Below, piece after piece: positions 14,771-25,500 of a stretch of DNA of 64,000 bases (the stretch's first letter is position 1; each line of letters starts with the position of its first letter). The notes below the pieces were generated by a model. It did no database searches. It worked only from the letters and a program-made list of their open reading frames with translations, and was not told the DNA's origin. The DNA is from Artocarpus heterophyllus. Lineage: Eukaryota > Streptophyta > Magnoliopsida > Rosales > Moraceae. The stretch spans positions 10,522,340 through 10,586,339 of the forward strand of contig CM046335.1 of the NCBI GenBank assembly GCA_025403435.1. Direction: 5' to 3'. The position numbers and the translations under genes are program-made.

Positions 14771-17700
14771 AAGCACGACTAAATCATTTGTGAGTTTATG
14801 TTTGAACTTATTGAGCGAAAGCTCATTAAAAGTTTTTCATGCTGTAGGTAATTTATGGGACCCGTTAGAAGAGCTAGGGTGCTGCAGGAGGACAGATGCG
14901 AAGATTTGGGTATGGATACCATCACTGTTTGCTTCCGCTATGCAAAGAAAAGGTTTTCCATTGTTTAATGTAGTGTTTGTGAAGTTTTAAGAAAATCAGA
15001 GTTTTAAGAATTGTATTCAAAGTTTTAAGATACAGTTTACAAACTGTTTTATGTAATTATAAAGTAAAGTTTTAAGCTATGATTTAATAAATGTTTCTTA
15101 TTAAGTTTTAAGAAACGATTTGAAATGATTTTAAGGGCAAGTGTTGAGCGATGTCTCAACTTGAAATGCGACAGAGGTCGCATCAGTTTTAAAGAACGTT
15201 TAAAGAAAAAAAAATTATTACAGTATTTATCTTACTAAGTAAGTAAGATTACTGTTTACGAAACGATGTTTATGAAAGTAAAGTGACTGCCCGAAAAGGC
15301 AGGTCGTCACAAGCACTGGGTACTCCGAAGGTTAGTGATCCAAGGGTATTTCAGCCTTGTAATGTTAGATGAGAGCAAAATTGCTTCTCAACTGTTATTA
15401 TTTTTATTTTCGTTTGGTAAAAGAAATGAAATTAGCATTTTATCAAAAATAAAATAAAATAAACATGATAGTCCAGCAGGAAACTAGTATTAGAGAATAT
15501 TGTTTGGTGCACACGTAAAGACTTTTAACTCTGACCTTTTTACTCTAGGTCCCCAATATCAAATGGGAAGATGTTGGGGGGCTCGAGGATGTTAAGGAAT
15601 CAATTCTGGATACTGTTCAGGTAGGGTGTTTAATCTTTGTACTGCTCCTACTGCATTGTTTATATCACATGCCACTCGACTTACAATTCAAATTTGCCAA
15701 AATGAATAATTGAGGATAGTTATTGCTATCTGGGACTTAATATTAGCCTTAGTCAAAACGAGTTTGCTCCTCTGGAGTATTTGTTCACGTATTAAAGATA
15801 TGGAAGATGATAGCATTTGCGTAATGGAGCCTGCATGGTCTTAACCAAAAAAAGGTTGCTTATTATGCTATTCTGTCTCTTAGGTGATTATTCTGTTTAT
15901 GCTCCTTGCTTCCTATTTGCTTGAAGCCTATAGAATACCAGACTTACTCTTACTTTTTGTGTGTATAGTTACCTCTTCTGCATAAGGATATGTTTTCCTC
16001 TGGCCTGCGCAAGCGCTCTGGTGTTCTTTTGTATGGACCATCTGGAACAGGGAAAGTAAGTTAGGTGTATCGTACTACTGAAGGATTTCTTAAGTGGCAC
16101 TTTTCTTTTTGGTTAAATATTCATGACCTTGAGTTGCTTTCTTATTTTTGAATATCAGACTCCATTGGCAAAAGCTGTTGCAACGGAGTGCTCCCTGAAC
16201 TTTCTTGGTGTAAAAGGACCTGAACTAATCAATATGTACATAGGAGAATTGGAGAAAAATGTTCGAGACATTTTTCAGAAGGTTAAATATTCGTCGTACC
16301 ATTATCTCTATTTATTGAATAGATACAAGTATTGACTTAGTAGCATGAGTTATGTGCTTGGTACTTTCTACGTAGATCATAGAAGGTTTGTCTGAACTCA
16401 ATTTTAATAGTATTGCATGTCTTGTGCAGGCTAAAACGGCACGCCCCTGTGTTATCTTTTTTGATGAACTTGATTCTCTTGCTCCAACAAGGGGTGCCTC
16501 TGGAGATTCTGGGGGTGTCATGGACAGGGTGGCTTCCCAGGTAAGATACTTTTTACAATCGTTGTGGCGCATATTTTTATTAATGGATTTGTGGTTTCTT
16601 ATTTTGAAAATTTCCATCTTTTCACCGGATGCTTGCGGAAATTGACGGACTGAATGACTCAACACAGGTAATCATGATGTCTTGCAGGCACTCTTTTTTC
16701 TGTTTAAATACTCATTTATTTATCTTTATTTCCATCTGTTTTTTCTCTTTATGTCCTCGGTATTTACATGACACGCTTCTTCTTTGGATCTTTATTTTCT
16801 GAGGTTCTTAAAGCACTCACCCGGAAGTTTAAATTGCATGAAGACGTATCTCTTTACTCAATTGCAAAGAAATGCCCCCCAAACTTCACCGGTGCAGATA
16901 CGTATGCCTTATGTGCGGGTGCTTGGTTTAATGTAGCAAAGCGCAAGGTGAATTAAGCGGTCACTGTACTTGCTGCTTTAATTTCATACAAATTATAAGG
17001 GTGCATTTTACCTATATCTCGAGCGACAAGGAAAAGGAGTGCATGGTATTTGTAGGCTTTCCATTTCTCCCAAAAGCTTAAGCGATTTGGGAGGTGAGCC
17101 AACGTTGGTTTCATAATCTAACAGTATTATTAGAAAATTGATTGTTTCTATCTGTAAAAACTCTTGTTCTTGTAAAGACACGTGCGCGCGCACGCGCACA
17201 CACACACATCTATATGTAGGTGTCGTGTGCGTGTGATGAAATTGGATTTGGCTAATTCACTTGGTTTTGCAATTTTAATAACTTGTTCTTCGATGTGTTT
17301 ACCTTCCTGTAGGTTTTAAGTTCAGATTTGGATTCCTCTGTAGACAATGAAGCTGATTCTGTCCTTGTTGAATATGACGATTTTGTCCAGGTATGTCACA
17401 GTTGGCTCTGTTTTAAGTCATGTGAAATTCAATCAGGTTTTCGCTTTAAACGCCAGCAACAAAACCTCTGTGTTGGAACGTGTGTTTGCTTTTGGCCCAA
17501 AATATGGAGCATTTTTGACACAGTTCCTATGACAGTACCTCCTTATGTAGATGATAGTGAAAATCAGAAAAGGCAAGAAAGCCTTTAAAGGCATTGTCTT
17601 TTGGTTAGATTTTCTTAGTGATGGAGCAATTCACAAAACTTGGAAAGATTGTCTTGACAATGAAAAGATGACGAGATCTTTGAATTTAGGTACTAGAACC

Positions 17701-18210
17701 TAGTAAAAGTAAACGCCATTTACTGCGACCACGACCTTCTTTAGCTCCTAATAGCAGGTGTATTCTGCTTTTCAAATACAAGGCGGTTTTATTTTGTGCA
17801 AGTGATTCAATTTTAGACAAGAAGTTTGCGCAGGCCAGGGCATTCACTGTTTGATTAGTTTATGGATTTATCTGCGACTTACATCTATTCCCTGCTAAAG
17901 TTTCGCCATTTGCATATCTTGTTGTTATTCTCTACATTACAAAATAATTGTTGCCTTGACGCCCCTCTTAAGCGAATGGCGTCTTGCTCCGATTTCGCAG
18001 GTCTTGAGAGACCTTTCTTCTTCTCTCTCCATGGCCGAACTTAAGAAGTACGAGTTGCTTCGAGACCAATTTGAAGGAGCTTCAAAGCAAGTTCTTGGCC
18101 AGGCATTTTCTAACTTGTATTTGCATATATCATGGTGTTCAGCAACGACATTATCAACACCGATATGCAGGAATTTTTTTATATGCGGGAATTTTTTCCC
18201 CTTGTTTTGA

Positions 18211-21200
18211 GAAAAGGAAATATTTATAAGGTGGGGAAGAAAGCGAGAATTATAGAACAGTTCTCAATTTCAGCAGATATTATAGGTTACTGACATTGAG
18301 AAAGAATGCCATGAGTTTATATTTACCGAGCAATTCAATATTCTCTTATTTTGTAAAATAAATAAATAAATAATCCCTCCAGTTTCTTTCCACTCCCATT
18401 CGCACACCTAGTCTGAAAGTTCAATATGTTATTCCTTCCAGAAAATAAATAAATTAAAGAAGAAAAAGATCAACATGTGTTTTCCTCTTTTGGTGTGTCA
18501 ATGTCCAACCTCCGCAAAGAGAGGAATTTAGAGGGGCAATCCTAAGTATATTCTAGCTTCTGCCAATAGCATATCCTAATAGCCGTAGAAGATTGCTAAA
18601 AAGGGAATTTCCTTAACTGGCCAATGACACTACGAAATTGCAGAATGGACAAATTTAAATTTTCACCCTAAGCATAGTTATAGACATAACTTAACGGTAA
18701 AATAATGTTTGACGCAAAATGAAGAAAATGGTAAACAACCTTTGACGCAAAAAGAAGAAAATAGTATCGCATCGGAATACATTACATTAAATGAGAACTC
18801 TAACAAAAGATCACAACTTTTATTTACCATTTACCCATAAATATTCACGAAGTCTTCTTAAACTAACAAATATGTTAGGAATTTGCTTTTAAGATCTCTA
18901 TGTAACGATTCGAATTCCGTTTTGCAGCTAAACCCTCACAGTACGGAATTATGTTGTGGTTATGATATTGTCTGATTCGCATTCCGTTTTGCAGCTGAAA
19001 CCTCACAGTACGGAATTATGTTGTGGTTATGATATTGTCATAGTACCTCTGCTGCTTGGTATGATATTGTCCTCTTTAGGACTAAGTTCTCACGGTTTTA
19101 CTTTTAGGTTTCATCCCAAAAGGTCTCATACCGTTGGAAGGTGGTGTCATTACTTATGAACCACTACCTATGACTCTTTGCAGGCAATATGGGACTGCAC
19201 AACCCATCTTTTTTTGGCCTTCTTTGCCTTAAGATAATTATGGTTGTCATAAGGTCATTGGTGTTAATAATCTTTTTCCTTTAATGATAAGTAGAAAACA
19301 ATCTACAAATAGGGTTGAGTGAAATTTAAATAAGCATGAAAATACAGCACATTTATGATGCGTATACACGTATATATGACATGATAAAGAAATTAGCACG
19401 AATTACTGTCATGCTAATGGAGCAATGATTTAGGAAGATAGTGTACAACAATACGGTGACATAGGAACTCTTTAAGCTATTTGAGAAGTGAGTTAGAAAT
19501 AAGAATTAGAACTGAAAATATTGTAATATGTAAAATTTTGCATTATAATATACTTTTTATATTATATTATAGCATTAAAAATTTTACACTATTTAAATTA
19601 AAACTGAAAGTTATAATTGAGTTTGTCAAATATCGTATTAGTGAAATGAAAGGTCTACCAACATAGGCGACATGTACAGTGCTTTCTTGTAGCATTTTTT
19701 AACAACACATATTATGATGGCAACAGATTAATTACGCACAAAAGTTAAAGTTTTTCTGCTAACGGAAACAAAAGTAGAAAGTACAAAAAGCAGATTTCAA
19801 GATCCATAGAAACAAAAATTTGCAAGCCCGGAGAATTATTATTTTTTTAAGAAAATATGAATACAAAATGTAGTGGACATGAAAAGAATTTTTCCTAGAA
19901 TTTGTGGCACACATTCAAAAAGGTGATCCGTTGTGGTAGGTTACTTGCCTTGGACATAATGCAAACTTTATAATTTTATAATTTTATCAAGTTATAATAT
20001 ATTCACAGTCAAATTTTATCCCTTAAATAATTAAAAAAAATTGCTTAACTCCTTGGAACCAATGGGCTAGATTTTCTTCTAAGATATGCTTATGACATGA
20101 TATAAATTAAAAGAATTAATCAAAGGAGGAAAAGAGGATGAGATATTCTTTGGACATCTCTCCAATCCATAATTATCGGAATATTTTATTGGATAAGGTC
20201 TAATGCATAATAATTTGGTATATCTTAAAAAAATGCCTTCCAAACCTATAGTTTGGGGTTTGTGTGGAGTTAAAAATCTCCATAACTTGAAGACGAAAAG
20301 GAATAAATCCAATGACAAACCAACAGAGATGGTAAAAGAAAAGTGGAATAAATAAATAAATATATATATATTTTTTTCTTATGGTCTTTTTTATCTTTTT
20401 CTTTAACTATTATTTTAGCGTTTAATTTCTTTTTTTGTTCCTTTACAAAAATATTCAGCCCCATTTGGTTTTGTTTTTAAAAATTTTTAAAAATATTTTT
20501 GCATGTTTTTTAAGACAAAAAAAATTTTATTTTTTAAAATAAAACTATTTTCACCTATTTTAAAAATACTATCAAATGGACCCAATTCCGCTCATTTTAT
20601 TTGGCCGGAAAAACTATTGCTTTGGTACTTGAGGTCAAGTAGTAGTCACAAAAGAAAAGGCTTGTTTAATTTTATTTTTAATTTTTGGACAGATCAAAAC
20701 AAATAAACTTTTGCCCCCACCATAACCAAACAAAGACGGGCAAAAATGCAAGCTAAAATTAAAACTGTGCCCCCCGGTCAAACTTGTGCGGTTTGAAGAG
20801 CTTCTCTTCACCGAACAGTGGGGCATTGATTTTTTTTTAATTTAAATTTTCTTTTTAAGCTATGATACTATTATATATTTTTGATGATACAAAACAAAAA
20901 TTCTTCCACGTGGAATTATCCAGTTTTGATTAAATATATTCAATTGAAAGAGTAAAAGACATAAAAAAACAGACTAATCACGTTGAGCTGGATATTAAAG
21001 CAATGCTGGACTCCGCCACCTGAAAATCGCCTTAATTCAGTTTAGAGCCCCACGCGCTTTATTTTACTCAATCCGACGTGCTTTTGGAACTCTCAGTTCT
21101 ACTTTCTTTTCTTTCTTTTTTTTTAAACGGTAGTTTTTTGTTTTTGTTTTTCTTTTTTCGAGAAACTACACCTTTTCTCATTTTTCATTTTTTAATGGAA

Positions 21201-22139
21201 CTTTTCTCATTTCATTAAACCTTGGAACTAAAAACAAGTCAAGAAAAGTAAAAAAAAAAAAGTGAACCATAAATTAAGCTCTAAAATCTAGTAATATGTT
21301 ATCTTGATAATAATTATATTTTCTTTTAAAAACAAATTAATTGATAGATTCTTGAAAGGTTATAAATTACTCAATTATATGAATTTCTTATGAAGAATAA
21401 AATATCTTTTGAGTCTTTCAAAATCTAGTAATATATTATTTCAATAATATTTAGATTCTCTTTCTTTGTACATTTTAATTGATAAATTTTTCAAAAATGG
21501 TAAACTACTCGATTTTATAAAATTCTCACCCCAAATATGTGAATAAAAATTTCTTTTGATTTTTGATTTTTGATTTTTGTATTTCAAATCATGGATAATT
21601 GGTGAACTGACTCAAATCATAATACATGTTGGAAAACCAAAAAAAAAGAAAAGAGAAAAAGAAAAAAATGCTCAAATAGAGGGAAAAAGTTTAGCTCGGA
21701 TATAATATATATATTTTTATGGAAAAGGGTGTGCTCTTCTTACCTTGCAAAAGAAAGGGAAGTGCTTACACGCGCCTTAAGCTGCGTCTGCTTGAGGCGG
21801 TCCAAAGACAAGCCATTTTGGCAAATAACCAAAAATGAAGGGCTGAAATCGCAAATCCCAAAAACATATCTCTCTGGTATATTTTTTTCTGTTTTCATAA
21901 CTTCTTCTGCCTATGATTTGGAATAGATCGGTCTCTGTTCCTTTGTTGGTGAAATCCACATCAAGACATCCAAAAAAACTAAAAAAATATAAAAAAACAC
22001 CATTTTTCCCTACGAAAAATAAATAATACAAAATTTTTAATTATTTTTTCCTTTTACAACAGAGACCAAAAAATAAAAAAAAATAAAAAAAGCCAAAAAA
22101 AACGCGGCTGCTGTATACACCGAAAACCAGAGAGAGAAA
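18211..22139. other. AT-rich spacer before the CW gene
   Basis: No gene recognised. It holds the 67-bp tandem repeat at 18907, long A/T tracts, and a possible short foldback at 20461-20578 that begins CCATTTGGTTTT and ends ATCAAATGG. From about 22100 the sequence becomes purine-rich (GAGAGAGAAAGAGA), the likely start of the CW gene leader. Confidence 0.4.
18907..19039. repeat. 67-bp direct tandem duplication
   Basis: Two adjacent copies, 18907-18973 and 18974-19039, share GATTCG, ATTCCGTTTTGCAGCT, CTCACAGTACGGAATTATG and TTGTGGTTATGATATTGTC with about three differences. Each contains TTTTGCAG, a splice-acceptor-like word, but no exon is seen. Confidence 0.9.
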
Positions 22140-22517
22140 ATAGAAAGAGAGAGAAAGAGAAAGGCTTTTGGTTGATTCTTCTCAGCTAATTAAAATCCAA
22201 ATCGCAACAAAAAGGTTCTCTTCTCAGATAATTTCGAAGCTTGCTTTGCCCAGAAAAGGGATTTTTTTTTTTTTTTGGTTTTTGGATTCAGAGTTCGAAT
22301 TTTCTTTCTTTTTTTTTTGGTTTGGTTTGGTTCTTCTAGAAAGGGAAGAACCAAACAAAAAGTGCGGAGCAGAATTTGGGTTTGTGATCGGCTCTCATTC
22401 GGTTGTTTCTGTTCAAATTGTCGGTGGTTTTGGATTCCCCGAGATGAATCAGGGACGAATTCGACCTCGGTTTCGGCTTTCGGAGCGATTGAGGGTTTGA
22501 TTGTGCGGTTTTTTTGG

Positions 22518-25500
22518 ATGATTTCGGTGGGAAGTAGTGGTAGGGATGCGAGGCAGGAGCTAGGGTTAGGGTTTAGTGGTCGTTGGTCGGAGATGGACGA
22601 CACCGAGCTTGAAGAAGGCGAGGCCTGTTTCTACCAGAACAACAATGACGATTACGATGCGAGCATCGATCCAGATGTTGCTCTCTCTTACATCGTAAGC
22701 GATTTTTTAAATATTTTTATTATTTTTGCTGCTATAATGTCTCTCTGAATTGTTTGTGTTTATGAGTTGATTAAAGTTTTGTTTTTTTAACCTTTTTCCA
22801 CGATTTTTGGGGTTCTAGAAATTGCTAAAGTTTCTGGGTTGACTTTTCCTGGTCTTTAGATCCAAGCCTTAATATTTGGTTGCAGTTCAAGTCTTAGACT
22901 TTGGATACTTTAGAGGCTCTAAGGACTACTAAATTGGATATGATTTTAAAGTTTTGGATATGATTTTGAAGTTTAGTGCGTCGAATTATGAATATTATGG
23001 TTAGCAAAACAGCCAACAGAAGAAAACATGGTGAATTGAGCAGAAAGTATGGCGTTGGACATTGTTGTTATATGCATTCAGCTTAATTCATTAAGTTTAT
23101 GGATAAATTACCTGCTTTGACTTGTGCTCGGGAGCGTGTAAACTTAGGGTGTTTGCTAAATGGTTAGATTTGAGAATGTTAGCTTGTGAATTCTTTGATT
23201 ATGTTTTTGAGTTTTTCCATGAAGTTTTGTGTTAGGAGGGTGCAGAATTTGTTTTGAGCATTGTAGATGGTTTGGCCATCTTCTCAGTTTTGCTTTTAAG
23301 CTCAGTATGTTGAAATGGAGGTCCATGGGATATACAAATGTAAGTCAAATGCCATTATTGAGGGACATTTTCAGAATCTAGAGCTGGCATTTGAGGTTGG
23401 GGGTACTGTTCCAAGCATTGTTGAGTCTTAAAGTTTTAAGCTGTACGACGAAGTGTCTTAGGATTATGACATCCCTGTTTCTAGCTGTTCTTGTACCTTT
23501 GTCTTTTATATGCTGCGTTTGTACTGTATACTAGGATGAGAAACTTCAAGATGTTCTGGGACACTTTCAAAAAGATTTTGAAGGTGGGGTTTCTGCGGAG
23601 AATTTGGGTAAGTGAAGAGACAGCAGAAATATGCTTTTTAGGTTCAAATTATGGTGGCTTTTATTCCTTTATTTCCTCTTGACTAATTACTTGAAAATTA
23701 ACACATTGAAACAGGGGCAAAATTTGGTGGGTACGGTTCATTTTTGCCTACCTATCAGCGTTCTCCAAATTGGTCTCAAAGGGCTCCGCCAAAAGTTCAG
23801 AGCAATAGTGCATCCAGATCACCAAACAATTTTAATCTGGAGGTACTGATATTTTAGCAACATTTTCTGTGGGTTTTTTTTTTGTTCCACAATAGTATGT
23901 CTGTTGTGTTCTATCTAGAAAATGCGTGTTTCACTGTATACTGGTTGATCTAAAACTTTCTATATCAGTTTGGTGCCATTAGTTTTCCTCTTAATGACAT
24001 TACCACTATTCCTTCCAGGGTGGCCACTGTAACTCTGTAGTTTCTTCAACAGCGCCTCCATCAGGAGGGCGTGGACCTGCTTCAACAAGTTCCACCTCAC
24101 TCGCTGTAGTAAAAGCATCATCAGCGAATGAGTCGGGAAAACAAGAAGTAAGCATGCCGGCTGCTCGTGTTGAAGAAGTAGCACCTAGACTTAATTTTAA
24201 AAACAAGAAACCTTCAAGTGCATCAGACCAGAAAACACTGAAGGTGCGAATAAAAGTGGGTTCTGATAACTTGTCGACACGAAAAAATGCGGCAATCTAC
24301 AGTGGGCTTGGCCTTGATAATTCACCATCTTCCTCATTAGGTGACAGCCCCTCGGAAAGTGAGGGAATATCTCATGAGCTCCAAGATGCCTCATTCGAAT
24401 GTCCAACTAGCATTCTTCAGGTGAATCATCCTCTAGCAATATTATCATCTCTTCTTATTTATAATGTGGCTAAGGTGATCATTAGGTGTTTCTTTTTCTG
24501 ATGTGTTGAGCCAGATAATGATGTCCTTCCCCGTTCAGGGAGGTCTACTTTTATCACCTCTTCATGATGATCTTATCCACCTGATGGAAAAGGAAAAGTT
24601 TCAAAAAGAGGGTAAAAATGTACCTATTTCAAGAAATGGTAAGGAAAGCACTGACTTAATCAACGGATCCGATACAATGAAGGGTGATGGGAAAATGGTA
24701 GGGGAGAAGAACATGAAATTAGTTGAAAAAACTGATTATTCAGCAGAATCAAAGAGTGGGAATGAAGAGGATGCTCGAATGCGGGATTTGTGTAGGAAAG
24801 AACCAGATCTTGATGCATTAGCTTGTGAAGAGCTTGTTTCTAATACCTTGAAGCTTCCAATTCTGTCTAATTCGTATTCAACTGCTGCTGACATGAAAAG
24901 GGGCAGAGATGTTAACAAGAATGTTTTAAAAGATAAAGTCTTTTCTGAGCAAGCAGAAGAAGAACCAATGGAGTCAACATTCACCCAAGAGGATGGATGG
25001 GTTGAAAAGCAAAAAGCCACTTCAGCTGCAAAGGGCTTTGCAGAAGGAAAAGAGAGTTCCATTAATGAAATTTCAGTTCCAAGTAAAGAAGGCCAACAAA
25101 AAGGAGAGAAAATCTATGACACAGTAAAATCTGACTCAAATGTTGCAAAGGGCAAGAAAGCATTAAATACTGAGGGCATGGATTCTTCCAAGCAAAAGGC
25201 TTCTAAGAAGGTAATATCCCATGAACAAGAGAGTACAAGATTGCCTCATGGGAAGGACAATCCGGTTCCTGTGGGAAAAAAGAAATTGAAGGGAAGTCAT
25301 GGCACCGAGGCTGGAGAGCTACTGAAAGAAAGCTTGAGGGTTGGTTCTTCAGTTCCCAAATCAAAGAAGAGCACCAACATGGACAATTCTATGTCTAATA
25401 CAGACGCAGAACATGCAAAATCACGAAAAGATCTCAGGAAATCCACAGACAGATACAAAGATTTCTTTGGAGAATTGGATGAAGATAACCGAATGGATTT

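Larger units (their letters stand above)
11733..15311 (+). mobile_element. Solo LTR, about 3.58 kb, chromovirus-like, in a PEX6 pseudogene exon
   Basis: Starts TGTAACACCCGAG and ends GGTCGTCACA, flanked by perfect 5-bp AGCAC duplications at 11728-11732 and 15312-15316. Removing it and one AGCAC rejoins the PEX6 exon in frame (SALGTPK). No gag or pol frame, primer site or second LTR is seen inside, so this is a solo LTR left by LTR-LTR recombination, or an LTR-only derivative. The left part (11850-12800) is GC-rich and pyrimidine-rich; the rest is AT-rich with short repeats. The TGTAACACCC start and the large size recall Tekay/Del chromovirus LTRs; that lineage call is from general knowledge and unproven. 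Confidence 0.85.
11516..18087 (+). pseudogene. PEX6 (peroxisomal AAA-ATPase) pseudogene, 5'-truncated and interrupted
   Basis: PEX6, with PEX1, pulls the PEX5 receptor out of the peroxisome membrane. Only the C-terminal half remains. Exons: about 11520-11732 plus 15317-15330 (one exon split by an LTR), 15549-15620, 15969-16055, 16159-16281, 16430-16540, 16629-16667, 16804-16947, 17313-17390, 18001-18087. Motifs: KWEDVGGLEDVK, Walker A GPSGTGKT (usual GPPGTGKT), Walker [13 protein letters not shown], and KYELLRDQFEGAS at the end. Damage: a one-base loss near 11530 (GFMPRD block); the acceptor before 16629 lacks AG; the exon that should follow 16667, with the GASNRPD sensor segment and arginine-finger region, is absent; the family's usual stop is replaced by read-through to 18210. 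No N-terminal half is seen, and copia sequence replaces it on the left. Confidence 0.92.

Noticed and set aside
17186..17235. Alternating purine-pyrimidine tract (GCGCGCACGCGCACACACAC) as a Z-DNA or regulatory site
   Set aside because: It is a short microsatellite in a pseudogene intron. Nothing suggests function.
22275..22517. An upstream in-frame ATG that would lengthen the CW protein by 81 residues
   Set aside because: The added part is Phe-rich from T-tracts and unlike the family; MISVGS at 22518 matches the expected start.
22190..22603. A minus-strand frame of 137 codons over the CW gene start
   Set aside because: It is the shadow of exon 1 and its purine-rich leader. It contains a Lys run from the T-tract.
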